Positions 44,407 through 55,087 of a stretch of 64,000 nt of DNA are shown in pieces (within the stretch, counting starts at the first letter, position 1; each line of letters begins with the position of its first letter). Source of the stretch: Porites lobata (taxonomy: Eukaryota > Cnidaria > Anthozoa > Scleractinia > Poritidae); the NCBI GenBank assembly GCA_942486035.1, contig CALNXK010000107.1:1515001-1579000 (forward strand), given 5' to 3'. The notes beneath the pieces were generated by a model, which was not told the DNA's origin, made no database searches, and was given only the letters and a program-made list of their open reading frames with translations. Made by a program: the position numbers and the translations under genes.

Positions 44407-45975
44407 GATTACCAAATTTTCTGGGATGGGTAGGTTTACTTAGCTATGGGGCTCCACACGCGCCCCGAAGCGCGCCCGTGGAGCTCCGTTAAAAACGATT
44501 TACGGTAACTGTTGTCACTGCTTTAAGAAAAGTGATTTCCAAACAAACGGCGCCCTTCAGGAATATACGCCGCCAGGCTGACGCCGCATCGGAAACGCTG
44601 AAAATTTAATAAACGCCGCGGCGTTTAATCGAATAAATATTGTACCTTAGAGCCCGTGAGCAGGGTGTCCGTACACATTACATTATTCTCTCTCTTGCAC
44701 GGACACATGTTTTATCGATGTAAAGACGATAGCAGACATTTTCACGATTTTAACTACAACCGTACCAAGTTCATCCTTAAGAAACCGGACACTCTTTTAT
44801 CATAGTATCCAACAGTCGGACTAACTACAGTCGAGCCTCTCCAATACGGACAGCGAAGGGACAGAGCAAAGTGTCTGTATTAGAGAGGTGTCCGTATAAA
44901 AGGCTAGAGGACATTACGATGACGTCACTTTCATGATTCCACTTACAGTTTTAAGTGTTCAGTAGCTAAAACCAGGCTCACACTCGTCTTTAAACTGCAT
45001 TTAAAGTAACTGATTCACAGTACAAAGGCACTGTTTTCAGTAGCATACAACATTGTACATCTCAGCTACAGACAAGTTACTGTTTTAAAAACGAAACGAG
45101 CAACAGCGCAATGCTGCATGTAAAAAGTTGTAACGTAAGGCACAATTCTGAAAGCGTCTTTCGCTATTTTGCAAGAGCAGTAAACGGTAACCACAGTACA
45201 AAATATAATAGAAAAGATCTATATGCTACCTGCAGATATTGAAGCCTTCAAAAAGTAAGTTATGTTCCTCTTTACACCTTTCGCTAATCGTTGTTTGGTA
45301 TACAGTGACTGGGCTTTATATAACCTTGCATAGCTCACCAGCCAGATTAGACGGGATTTACCCTGTGCAGATTAAACTGAGCAGGATTCGGGATTCACCT
45401 GATCACCGAAGTGTCCGTAATAAAGAGGTTAAGTTTATATGAATTTATTCTCTGAGGCCGCGATTTAGTGTGCGTTGGCAGTATTAGAGAGAGTCCGTAT
45501 TATAGAGGTATTTTTTAAAGGAAAATATATGAGAATTTTGTCACCACATTGGATACTGTCCATAATAGAGAGGTGTCCGCCGCACCGTGGTTCGTCTGTA
45601 ATTACCTTTTGTCCTTGATTAAAACACTAGCTACAGTCTGTGTGACCTGTGTAATCCGTGACTTCACTTTGTACTGACGGTTTTAGTTTGTGACTCAGCC
45701 AGGTGGATTTATTATTAGACAGAACCTTTGTAGAGTGCAAAACAGTCGCGTGTAAACTTTACGCGCGTAAATAAAATAGAGGCAATGTATAAAAGGTCAC
45801 GGGAAAACGGATTCCGTCTTAAAGTTTTGTTTTGAGCATTGGGTTGTTTCTGAAAAAGGAAATAAGCACCCTGTCCTAAATGAGCGCCCTCCCTTGGGGT
45901 ACCAAAAGCAAATAAGCGCCCTGGGCGCTAAATCGAATCATAGCGGAGCCCCATAGCTAAGAAAATTTGGTAATC
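44407..45975. mobile_element. 1.57-kb interval bounded by inverted repeats
   Basis: GATTACCAAATTTTC and CTTAGCTATGGGGCTCC on the left (44407-44421, 44439-44455) are the reverse complement of GGAGCCCCATAGCTAAGAAA ATTTGGTAATC on the right (45945-45975); the left arm carries a 17-bp insertion. Inside are gcgccc-rich phrases near both ends and, between 44829 and 45600, several 'gtgtccgtattagagaggt' phrases typical of short Tigger-like repeats (TA-CAGTCGAGCCTCTCC at 44827). No transposase. Confidence 0.5.
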
Positions 45976-46520
45976 TATCTATCCGAGAAAATTTGGTTAT
46001 GACGTTAGCGTACGACCTCCCGTCCGTACAGACGCTGGGGGAGGGGAAAGGGAGTCAGACGTCAGCCTGTCGGCCTGTCGTTGCATTTCCAGCAACTCGT
46101 TCGTTTCGGCGGTAAATCACATGGCCGCCCGGACTTTTGGAGAGAAAAAAAAACAAACAAACAAAAAAAACGAGTCATTCTTTCGACTAAATTGTAATGT
46201 CTACATCAACTTAGAACAGCTTGAACGATAAATAAATAAACACGGACACCAATTTCGTTGGAAAAAAACATGAAAATTATATAGCGGTGGTTAGAAAATG
46301 AGAAAGGCTAGCGAATAGCAAAGTGAAAATGAGCGGCAGTGAAAAAACAGAGTGAAGAGGAACACAAAAATTTCGTCCATAAAACGTGTAAATAGGAATT
46401 CGGAATAAAAAGAAGTTTCACGTTTCAGTCGTGCAGAAAAACGGCTAGGCTCGACAAAGACCGGACCCGGGAGACGGCGGAAATCGAGCCTACACAACGG
46501 CAAGGAAATGCAAAAAACTG

Positions 46521-46656
46521 TGCTGCACGTGCAAAGTTGTTTTTTGGCTAATTAGAGAAAAAAGTGCGCTGCACGTGCAAAGTTTTTGTTTTTTTTTTTT
46601 GCTAATTAGAGAAAAAAGTGTGTTGCACGTGCAAAGTTTGTTTTTTGCTAATTAGA
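46521..46656 (+). repeat. Three-copy tandem repeat
   Basis: GCTGCACGTGCAAAGTT, a T-run and GCTAATTAGAGAAAAAAGTG repeat at about 46523, 46569 and 46622; unit length 44-54 bp with variable T-tract length. Confidence 0.8.
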
Positions 46657-46885
46657 TCTGTTGTTGTTGTTTTTTATCGTTCTCGTTGTTTTCACCTTGT
46701 CTTTAGTATTACTCGATTTTACATTTTCTTTGAGGAAACTATAAATATTAAAGAGAGCTTTGCTTTTAGCCCTAGCTAAATCTATATATTTACGGTAATT
46801 TACATACCAAAGGTGACGCGTGGAAACTAAATTAGAGGCTTTTGAGATGTGGGCCGATGCTTAAATTTCGAGCTTGGGCTAGTGT

Positions 46886-47170
46886 GATAAAATTACCAAT
46901 GAAGAAGTTTTAAATATGGCAAATACAACAAGTTTATTATTACCAACAATAAAGAAAAGAAAATGTCAGTATTTTGGACACGTAGTTAGAGCGAGGTCGA
47001 TCCAAAAAAATTACTGGAAGGCAAAATTGAAGGGAAGAGAGGACCGGGAAGACCAAGAGTTACCTGGATGAAAAAACATCAAAGAATGGTTAGGACACAC
47101 CTATAATGGATGTGTAAGAAGAGCGGAAGATCGGAAAAGCTGGAGATTCATGATAGCCGACCTCTACTAG
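46886..47170 (+). mobile_element. LINE ORF2 C-terminal fragment, frameshifted
   Basis: Frame 1 from 46886 reads DKITNEEVLNMANTTSLL then KKRKCQYFGHVVRA. After a frameshift near 47005 a second frame reads LLEGKIEGKRGPGRPRVTW, and after another in the A-run near 47075 a third reads KNIKEWLGHTYNGCVRRAED and RKSWRFMIADLY, stop at 47168-47170. Phe-Gly-His-Val-x-Arg...Gly-Lys-Arg-Gly-x-Gly-Arg-Pro-Arg...Trp is the C-terminal signature of a widespread LINE group. Two frameshifts make it a pseudogene. gatgatgatgatgagg follows and may be the remnant 3' tail. Confidence 0.75.
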
Positions 47171-47516
47171 TAGATGGAACTTGATGATGATGATGAGGTG
47201 ACACTGAATGAATGAAATGAAATGAATAAAATCAGGAGCCTGATAAAATAGGCTTACCTGCGATGTACTCCGCCGTGTTTTGGTGTCTGCTTGTCGTTTT
47301 ACTGTTTTTTTTTTTGCCACGGTTACTGGTTACCCCGGAAGGGCACTCCCTTATTTGGCCTGTACGGGTAGGTGTCGCCGAACAGGGTATGGTTTTCAAG
47401 GTCTTGAGTCTTAAACAGGGTATACAGTTTCACTATTAAGCGTCTTGAACAGGGTGTCTTTTTGGACCGCAAGCCCTTCAAAGAGTGTGAAGACTTGCGA
47501 TGAATGGCCTACCCAG
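47171..47516. other. Unannotated stretch
   Basis: Holds 'gggcactcccttatttggcc / aacagggtatgg / cttgaacagggtgtc' phrases of a dispersed non-coding repeat. A minus-strand donor (cgcag/gtaagc at 47252-47262) follows an open Lys-rich frame, but no acceptor was found. Confidence 0.35.
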
Positions 47517-47612
47517 ACTTGAGTTGGAGCCGCTCGTAAGGTCTCTCCTAATTGGTCGCAGGAAACAATCACATGTCATTCTTCCCATTGTTTTAAATTT
47601 TAGTACTGCACT
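47517..47612 (+). repeat. Dispersed repeat shared with 63613-63692
   Basis: ggagccgctcg, aaggtctctcctaattgg, tcgcagga, acatgtcattctt, attgtttta and tagtactg recur in the same order at 63613-63692. The copy here is followed by an exon-like stretch (tag/TACTGCACTGC...CCTACG/gtatgt). Confidence 0.65.
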
Positions 47613-48623
47613 GCTACAATACATGACCACGCGTCCGTCACCTACGGTATGTAAAATTTTCTGCAGACCAGCTTCGGCACAGCGCCGATCAGGACTTTGT
47701 ATCTTCTTTGTGCTACTTTCTCTTGTAAGGTTAGTAATCGTTTCCCTAAAGAACGTCAGTTGGAGTAACTACAGAATGAAGGGCTACATGCAGTGGTTCG
47801 GTCATGATGAGTGTTGTTTGAAGAACGAGAAAGACGTAGGAAGTGTTAGATATAGCAAGCGAGGTACATAAGCTAAGTATAAGTTTAAGATTTTCTAACA
47901 TGCAATGAATGAGCTGAGAGTAAGCAAGATGATGTAGTTGATGGTTGGTTGGCATTAGAGAGTATACAAATAGTCAGTAAAACCATTGACTCCGGATCGA
48001 TACATCTACAACGTTTTTGTAAAAGCTTGCATGCTCGAATGTTCACTTTCTTTCTAACTTGAAAGCTTGAGGGGCTTAGAATGATAGTTAACTTGCTTGG
48101 GGTGCCGTAAAATATAACTGGTAGCGATAGAAAAATTGGAAGAAGTTATGATGAGTAAGTATCGTTTCTTTGTAATTTCTTTTCTTCCACGGAGCGTCAA
48201 ACATTTCACCACACATTTCACCACAAGATTTTCAAACAAGGGTCTCCGTGTCGGTCTCGGAGTCCCGTCAAGTCTCGGATTTTATTACTCGCGCGGCTAC
48301 TACTATGCAAGAACCACGACAAAAAAACGCAAACGTTGAATTACGGTTTTTTCTCAACATGATAAGGTATTTGCATGGATTTCTTTGTTCTTCATGTATT
48401 TTCCTTGAAATCGACTTGGAAGGCATTCTAAGAATGAGGTGAAGGTCTTTGATTTCAGTCTATTTTTGCATGACAAATTCAGCTGCACTATCAGAAAGTA
48501 TTTGCTTTTGACTTGTGTTCTGGCAAAGTTTTTTTGGGGCTAGACGTTTCCTATACTAGAGGATGTCTAATTACGAGAAATAAGAATGCATCAAACTTCA
48601 GATCAATTAGACGTCTGGCCCAG
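47613..48623. other. Unannotated stretch
   Basis: Two small splice-bounded windows (about 47606-47648; 47665-47729 between ttctgcag and gttagt) are open in more than one frame and are not assigned. A 67-codon + ORF (48136-48339) is unremarkable. Confidence 0.3.
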
Positions 48624-48724
48624 GTTGTTCAAACGTTGGATAACGCTATAGTATTACGGAAATTTCACTATCCACTGGATAGTAATTTATCCGGTGGATA
48701 GCGCTATCCAACGTTAGAACAACG
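48624..48724. mobile_element. Palindromic MITE
   Basis: GTTGTTCAAACGTTGGATA and TATCCAACGTTAGAACAAC form the ends. Internal gctatccac/gtggatagc and ccactggatagt/ccggtggatag pairs make the whole element foldable. Confidence 0.75.
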
Positions 48725-49691
48725 CGGTCCTGACGTTTTAATAGGTGCCTGATCTGAACTGCACCTAAAAGAGGTTTTAATCACCTTAGACATTTATACC
48801 CTTTGGTATTGAAATGGGATGCACCTAGTTAACATCACACTTAAAAAGTCTTATGGTAAAAATGTGGACTGTGCTTTCTGCTAGTTAAATCTCTGTCCTG
48901 CTAGGTAACATATTTCCTTTTCCTAATGCATGTCTCTCTGGAAATAGGACTTTCCCCCTTTTGAATTACTGGGGCCCCTAGGGTGTTATGTGCAATATTA
49001 GTTAATTTATCCAGACGTTGTAACTGTCATCCTCTAGTATAAAAACAACCATCGTTATTTACAGAGCTGTTACAGGCATTGACAATAAAGATAATGTGTG
49101 TATGCCAAACGAAGGACCGCATGCTGTAACAGCTTAGGTCAAAGGTAGAACTGAGCAAGTTGCTAACTTACTCCAATAACCACTCTGTGTGACTATTTCA
49201 TGCTACAGGTTTTCACATTTTGAAGCTGCAGTAGCATGTTGCACAGAGTTAGAGTTACCTTTAGTATTCACAGCACAGTTGCCTGCTTAACTCCTGCTAC
49301 GAAATTCATAATTTGCTATAAATGATTTCTCTCTCCCAGGAGGGTGAGTTTTTAAATTTTTGAGACAAGAACCTATTGCCAGTGCAATTCCCCTCCCCCT
49401 GCTAGATGCAGAGAATGACTATGAATAATGATTTACTGCCTTAGTGTAAAAATACTGTATGCATGAAGCAGAATGTGTAAACATGCAGTGTATATAGAGA
49501 TACAGTGTACGTAAATGTGATGCCTCCTAGCTAGATTAGCTTTGAAGCTATATTCTGGGTGGTTTTATACTTCCCTTTTCCTCTTTTTTCGTTCTCTAAG
49601 TGGTATAAAATTAAAGTTCTTGGCTTCTCTGTGTTGTAGTACTACAGTGATAAGGCACATCTGAAATGACACTTCTCATACATGTAATCTG
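48725..49691. other. Unannotated stretch
   Basis: No exon with paired splice signals or repeat recognised. Confidence 0.35.
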
Positions 49692-49926
49692 GAGGGGGGC
49701 GTAAGGGTTTGCGGTGATGCGGTTTTGCTCGATTTTTGGTGCGGTTTTGCGGTGATTTTTATTTTCAGTTGCGGTATTGCGGTTTTACAAAACCAAGCGG
49801 TTTGTGGTATTTAGAATTTTTTGGGTAATTTCAATGCGGTTTGCGGTTTTCTTATGTTATTATGTGCGGTATTTATACGTATTTCTGCGCGGTTTTGCGG
49901 TATTCGTACCCCCCTTACGCCCCCCT
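49692..49926. mobile_element. TIR element filled with GCGGTTTT motifs
   Basis: Ends GAGGGGGGCGTAAGGG and CCCCTTACGCCCCCCTC are inverted repeats. The interior carries about ten GCGGTWTTGCGGT-type motifs, nearly all on the same strand, giving a G+T-rich + strand. A 96-codon ORF (49777-50067) runs through it by chance. Confidence 0.6.
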
Positions 49927-50345
49927 CAATCTGTTTTCGTGATATCTATACTGGTACCTTTTGTATGTTGTAAAGCAGTGATTGCAACTACATTCAATAT
50001 TATCGTGTATGTACCATACGGTTGTATGGGTACCATCATACAGGGTATTTTTCAGGCATCTTGTTAGTAAAAAGTGTAAAGGTTGTGGTTATAATGTGAT
50101 TTTTTTTTGCTTTTTTTGCTTTTTATACTAATGACACTGAAAACATGTACATGTAAGGGAACTTTTTATTTAAATTTGGTTTCAGAATGGTTTATTTTTA
50201 ATTTTAGACCTTTCCGGTACAACCGATGGTGGATACATGTATATCTACTCTTGTGAATTAATCAGGCACATGAGTTCCAAGGTTATAAGATGAAATTTTT
50301 ACGCTGCAGATGGCACAGCATTTGATAACAGGTTTGTGCAGTTAC
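49927..50345. other. Unannotated stretch
   Basis: AT-rich; no recognised feature. It would lie downstream of the minus-strand poly(A) site at about 50346. Confidence 0.35.
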
Positions 50346-50441
50346 TTTATTTCTCTCCTTTAGTTTTACTGAAATGACTTCTACAATATTTACAACCAGT
50401 TTCATCAATATGTCTTGAGCTCATTCCAAGGGATCACCACC
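50346..50441 (-). CDS. Candidate terminal exon with poly(A) signal
   Basis: On the minus strand: acceptor taattcatgtgtag, then GGTGGTGATCCCTTGGAATGA, which in phase 0 encodes GGDPLE and a stop (50421-50423). The ~70 bp that follow end with AATAAA (50346-50351 in + coordinates). Phase 0 matches the end of the exon at 52400-52469, so the predicted C-terminus would be ...NQEANTER joined to GGDPLE. Protein family unknown. The coding part is only six codons, so support comes from the signal arrangement. Confidence 0.35.
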
Positions 50442-50459
50442 CTACACATGAATTAAGAA

Positions 50460-51399
50460 ACATTGTTACAATGTTATACAGCTGGAATTTTTCTCCAAAA
50501 TTGTGGGCACTCATTGGTTACTTTGCAGTCACATAACATTTAGCAGTAAAAAAAAGAATGCCTTGTAAATTAATATTCTTCAAAAGTTATTGATAGAAGC
50601 AAAAAAAAAGTGTTTGCAGAAAGGAAATGGCTTGAAAAGTGCCACAAATCTTCCAAACTGGTTATGAAGAGTAAAACGTTTATAATTTTCTAGAAACTCT
50701 AAAGCTCATTTTTCAATATTATGCAGGAATTGTGCTATATTGTGTGGGTTTGATCAAATTGTGCAGTCCTGCACCACTGCACACTGTCAGAAACCCTGCA
50801 TTAAACATCAGTATATATATTAGTGCTTTATTATGGCCATGTGTCTGATTCATGTAAATCAGTGTTGTCCATTTAGATGAAAAATAATTTTATAACCTGA
50901 TGTTGTGAGAGTCAAACATAATGTAGGTTTTGAAGTGTGATTCTGAAAGTAGCCAACTTTTCACATGCAAGTGCACTTTGCAAAATGAACCTCAATCTGA
51001 CAGAATAAACCAAAAAGATCTCAGGATTTCTGAGAAGAAAGCCTGCAGTTTCCAAAAATGTTTTCCCGATGGCATTTTGCATGTAATTCTTTTAGCATGT
51101 GCCGCACCTATGCACAAGTTTGAAGCTACAGGTAACCCCTCTAAACAAAGAGTTAGCTCATACATACTAATGGGTACTAGTCTTAATGTGCACTGATGCA
51201 TTTCAGAGCAGACATGTATGCTCGTCAGCTCAGATGCATGGACGCATCTGACCTGACGCATTTGGCTCATAATTCCCAATACAGTGCATGTGCAAGCTGT
51301 GGCAGTAGCATATTGTTTTTAACCCATTTGGAAGCAAGTAGATTGTATGCAAAGAAGTTTTTATAATTCAAGATTACTCTTCTCAACGCGATCTAAACA
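50460..51399. other. Unannotated stretch (possible minus-strand intron)
   Basis: Imperfect inverted phrases around 51190-51265 (tgatgcatttcagagcaga / gatgcatggacgcatctga / tgacgcattt). Two overlapping opposite ORFs (50930-51196, 50992-51279) are not credible genes. Confidence 0.35.
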
Positions 51400-52094
51400 C
51401 CTATCGCATGACTCCTCAGAGACTTTGATTCAGGCATTTTTCTCCAGCTGATTAGATTACTGTAACAGTTTACTCTGTGGATTGCCACAGGTACAAATTG
51501 ATAAGATACAAAGAGCTCAAAATGCAGCTGCAAGGCTTATTTTTAGGCAACGTAAGTTTGGCCATATAACACCAGTCTTATCTCAGCTTCACTGGCTTCC
51601 CATCAAGTATCGCATTGAGTTTGAGATTTTACTTATGACTTTTAAAGCTATTCATGGCATGGCGCCAGATTATATTTGCAAATTGATCAGCCGAAGGAAA
51701 TCAACAGGATATTCCCTCAGATCCAGCAAAAAAGTTATGCTTGAAGTTCAAAGCAGCAAGATACTCCCAGCACTTGGTGGTAGAGCATTCTGTTATGTGG
51801 CCCCAAAGCTCTGGAACAACCTACGTAGTGAAATATCCAGCCTTGACTCTCTAACAAATTTTAAATGCCATGTGAACACATATTTTTTTAAACAAGCTTT
51901 TAATTTGTGGTAGAGTATTTGTTTCATTTATTTTATTATTTATCATTTATTATCATTTTATTTCATTTTTAAATCTTTCTACCTGCTTGTAAATTTTATT
52001 CATTTTTAGTCTTGCTTTTTAACTTATTGTAAAGCACATTTGATCACGTGCCATGGAAAGTTGCACTATATAAGTTTTAATTATTATTATTATT
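51400..52094 (+). mobile_element. L2/CR1-like LINE: ORF2 C-terminus, 3'UTR and (ATT)n tail
   Basis: In one frame: SSETLIQAFFSS, an in-frame TGA (51449-51451), then LDYCNSLLCGLP, KIQRAQNAAARLIFRQRK, HITPVLSQLHWLPIKYRIEF, AIHGMAPDYI, YVAPKLWNNLRSEIS and FKCHVNTYFFKQAF, stop at 51911-51913. This is the textbook C-terminal tail of an L2/CR1-type ORF2 downstream of the reverse transcriptase. The 3' end follows the family pattern: tgtaaagcacatttgatcac, ccatggaaagttgcactata, then an (ATT)n tail. The polymerase domain is missing (5' truncation) and the internal stop kills the fragment. Otherwise the frame is intact over 143 codons, suggesting a fairly young insertion. Confidence 0.9.
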
Positions 52095-52399
52095 GATCGA
52101 TAAATGCACACAATACATAAAAAATGCTGTTACTTGTGCGATAAAAGCATTGCATAACACTGTCATTCAGCCAATACGAGCTGATAATCTTAGCTTTGAA
52201 TGAGAAATGGTTAGTGTACTTCACCATAAACTCTTTAATTGCAGTGGACGGCAGATACTTAACGTACATATTATCATATAAGATAATTGTATAAGGCAAA
52301 TGCTTAATTGAACAAAGGTCATACAAAATTTAAATTTCAATATGTTGCTAAATCAGCCTAATATTGTTTTCAGTCAACATGACTACAGTGTAGCCTTAC
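52095..52399. other. Unannotated stretch
   Basis: AT-rich, no feature recognised; intronic if the minus-strand exons at 52400 and 50441 belong together. Confidence 0.35.
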
Positions 52400-52469
52400 C
52401 CTTTCAGTGTTTGCCTCCTGATTTTCTTCCTCCTCGTAGTACACTACTGGCTGAAAGCTAACTTGTCCA
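52400..52469 (-). CDS. Candidate internal exon, acidic protein
   Basis: On the minus strand: acceptor aaattcttgttttcag, a 70-bp open stretch, donor AGG/gtaagg. Both signals are near consensus. After one leading base the frame gives GQVSFQPVVYYEEEEN then QEANTER (23 codons, ends phase 0). The Glu-rich run after two tyrosines suggests a cytoplasmic or disordered acidic tail. It joins in phase to the terminal exon at 50441. The incoming junction needs two bases from an upstream exon, which the candidate at 58584-58608 (phase 0 end) does not supply, so at least one exon is missing or this is a separate gene. Family not recognised. Confidence 0.45.
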
Positions 52470-53113
52470 CTGAAAACAAGAATTTGTTGTAGATAATTAG
52501 TGTACATGTCTTCAAAACAGTGAATAATTCCATGAAATGATTTTAAAATTTCTTAGCAGCAGTAATATTGACACTGAATGCAAATATGGCAGACCTCTCG
52601 GCCGGCCCGGGTCTAGCTGTGCAAAAGCGAGGCTAGTTAGGCCTCAAGAGTTTTGTTTTGACTCACGTCTTAGCGATTGAGTCAATCAATATGGTTTCCT
52701 TTGAGTTGTTACGTGCTTAACAGTGATCTAAGAGGAGATTTAACTCCAGCAGAAACGAAAGTTGATTATCTTCCCTTTGCCAAGGTTCTGCCAAGGTTCT
52801 TTACAAAGAAAGAAATGCATTCAAGCGTTTCGGTGCGCTGAATGGAAGCACTTTACTATCACGGGGTTAAACGAATGGAAGTGTGCTTGCTTCACTTCAG
52901 AAGAGAAGACTCAGGAAACTATTTGAATGGAAGAATTCCTGAAAAGTGGTTCTGTTTCACTTTCGCTTTGTCCGTTCTCTTACCAAGGAAAGGTAAACAT
53001 TCTCGAGAATGAGTGAATCCGCCATCGCGACTTAGCAATCCTTTGGAGCTCTCATTGATCAAGCACACTTCTGTACATGAAATGTTTACAACTAGGCCGA
53101 ATGTTTCACAGTC
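52470..53113. other. Unannotated stretch
   Basis: No exon or element identified with confidence. Confidence 0.35.
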
Positions 53114-53874
53114 TTAAGGTATCAGCCACCCTTCAGGCCCGTCCGCGCGCGGATCACTGTAGCGTTAGTTGTTTTTATAAAAACCCCTATAAACCATATA
53201 TTTTTTAAAAGCTTAATAATTCCAGATTATGGATTTGAACTAACAAAAACGATTTACTTAAATGTGTTTCGAAATTGGAACGCTTTGTGTAAAAGTACAC
53301 GTCTCTATAAATCATGTTCCACTCCCGCCGGAAATAAACGGAAGAAAACAATTAACACCGCATTCGCTTCTCAACACGTTCCACTAAAAAACCGTGTCTC
53401 AGATTTTTGACAAGTGCGTTTGTTTTTCTTTTATTAGCAACTGAAGTTGGGGAAGGCAATTAGTCAACACTCCCTGTGGAAAAAAAGCTCTAGCTTTAAA
53501 ATGAAAAGGAGTATTAAAATTCGCAGACACGGCTTTGTAGAAGAGATATATGGCATCACTCTGGCCAAATTTTAGCCAAATTGATTGAAAGGCTGCCGAC
53601 TTGGAGTTTCAAACGTACGAGTCGATCGGCAAAATTTGCGTTCGGAGATAAAATAGAAAATACATTTTTGGCGGCATCCTACCTGGAATGAGATTATAAC
53701 ACCTAAATGTTTATTCGGATTGATATCAGAGAGGGATCAATTTTCTCTAACAATAGGACTTTGACAGGTAACATGTAACAGGAACAAACTTTTTATTGCT
53801 ATCAACATCTTCAAGTGAACAGTTTAATTCTCCGTTGGAAAACTTCCACTCTTTTACACCACGAGAAGCACGGT

Positions 53875-54414
53875 TTAATTCTTTCTCGAGCAAAAGTTTT
53901 GCCTCTCCTTTGATCTTTTTTGTATGATTCGCCGAGGCGTTTTTGTTGATGGCGCCAGGCCAAGGAAACTAAAAAACTTTGAAGCCGCCGAATGTCCACC
54001 ACCGATTGCTCGAAGGCCAAGAACTGAGGCCCGGTATATTTTAAACGCTCTGCTCTTCTCAGAAGAATTAAAAACAGAATTTGTCTTGTGCGACGGACAG
54101 CTTTCATTCTCGCACTGGATTCTCCGGGTAGAACCAAGTCCATGCTTAGTCGCTACATTTTCCATGACTTGGACTCTTACCTGGCAAAATCGACAAGATA
54201 CAGACTCGTCCAGTTTGTCAAGCAGCTTTTCGCTCGATACGATAGCTCGACCGCTTATTGTTTTCCACGTTCCATCAGCAGATGGGGTCGATGAGCTTAA
54301 TTGGCTTTCTTCATCTGGCTCTTCAAGCTGGATTTTGGAGCGGCTTGCACCCTCATCAACTTCTCTTGCTGATAAAATGAGCCTTTGTTGCTCTCTGCCA
54401 ATTTTGCGGACCAT
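53875..54414 (-). pseudogene. Truncated transposase-like ORF (Mutator-like N-terminal domain)
   Basis: 179 codons from an ATG at 54414. Seen: an acidic/Ser-rich N-terminus (EEPDEESQLSSS), GTWKTISGRAIVSSEKL, then a CxxC...CxxxxC arrangement (SCRFCQVRV ... IQCENESCPSH) separated by KHGLGSTRR, followed by IYRASVLGLRAIGGGHSA and SKFFSFLGLAPSTKTPRR. The order 'Arg-Ile-Val, zinc-ligand pair, Gly-Leu-Gly-Ser, second Cys pair, Ile-Gly-x-Gly, phenylalanine-rich, Leu-Gly-Leu' matches what I know of the N-terminal region of the Mutator-like transposase family seen in cnidarians. The DDE catalytic part is absent. The lysine-rich start (PKKKKKRKARVRFRHR, ATG at 54509-54511) lies in another frame, implying one frameshift near 54420. 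Family assignment is from memory and should be treated as provisional. Confidence 0.6.
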
Positions 54415-54511
54415 TCTTTGTCAAACTCGCTCTTCGATTTCCTTTTCGCTCTCGGTTTCGATGACGAAAACGGACACGAGCTTTTCTTTTCTTTTTTTTT
54501 TTTGGCAGCAT
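54356..54511 (-). pseudogene. Basic N-terminal segment of the same transposase, different frame
   Basis: ATG at 54509-54511 followed by an 11-12 base A-run on the minus strand encodes a Lys/Arg-rich start (MLPKKKKKRKARVRF), then RHRNRERKGNRRASLTKN, ending at a stop near 54356. A nuclear-localisation-like stretch is expected at the start of such proteins; the A-run is the likely site of the frameshift. Confidence 0.45.
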
Positions 54512-54847
54512 TTTCACCGAAGCAAACGCTAAATATCCACGGAGAATACTAAAGGCTATAAACAATGCGAAGACAATTCGCACGTGTTGTGTCGAAGCAC
54601 GCACTCGGTATCACGTTACTAGTTCACAGGCAAGTCAATTGATATATGACACGGGTATGACAGATCTTGTCAACGATCAATTAAGATAGTTAACGAGAAA
54701 AAATCTTTTACCCCCGATATCTTTCGACAGAAATAATATTTTCGTCTGATTTTTTTTTTTAAAGAAAGCTCTCAAGTATATCTATTTGAAAACGTTGAAA
54801 TGTCAAATATGGAAAAATGGCAATTTTAAGGGTGGCTGATACCTTAA

Positions 54848-55087
54848 CAACCTTTAAGACATTGCTTAAAACTCACTATTTTAGAGAAGCGTTTAATATT
54901 ATTTATAATTTCTTTTTAGTGTTTCATATAGTATACATCTTTGCATTTTATTATAAAGTCAAAATTGTAAATAGGTAACATAGTAATTTTGTATTCAATT
55001 TTAATTTGTAAAACGCATTTGATCACATCCTCCTGTATGTTAATTTGCACTATAAAAATATTAAATATTATTATTATTATTATTATT
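54848..55087 (+). mobile_element. L2/CR1-like LINE 3' end, second copy
   Basis: Reads LTTFKTLLKTHYFREAFN across the right transposon border, the same motif as FKCHVNTYFFKQAF in 51400-52094. Then an AT-rich 3'UTR with acgcatttgatcacatcctc and atttgcactataaaaatatt, and a (ATT)n tail. The ORF part is short; upstream of the transposon the family motif is not evident beyond a few codons. Confidence 0.8.

Larger units (their letters stand above)
53114..54847 (-). mobile_element. TTAA-flanked DNA transposon, 1.73 kb, internally deleted
   Basis: TTAAGGTATCAGCCACCCTT at 53114-53133 and its exact reverse complement at 54828-54847 give 16-bp TIRs (GGTATCAGCCACCCTT) bounded by TTAA on each side. The element proper is 53118-54843. 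Inside, on the minus strand, lies the N-terminal part of a transposase-like protein (53875-54414); no catalytic domain follows, so the copy is a deletion derivative. It interrupts LINE-like sequence whose frame reads on from 54848. TTAA target duplication is characteristic of piggyBac-type elements, whereas the protein looks Mutator-like, which is an unusual combination. Confidence 0.75.

Noticed and set aside
47500..47871. 123-residue ORF
   Set aside because: It begins in a dispersed repeat shared with 63613-63692 and crosses two splice-like boundaries; the frame is probably fortuitous.
53811..54143. Second minus-strand ORF overlapping the transposase
   Set aside because: Overlaps the better-supported 179-codon frame and shows no motif of its own.
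53924..54532. 202-residue + strand ORF antisense to the transposase
   Set aside because: It is a shadow of the minus-strand coding frame; the zinc-ligand cysteines and family motifs are on the minus strand.
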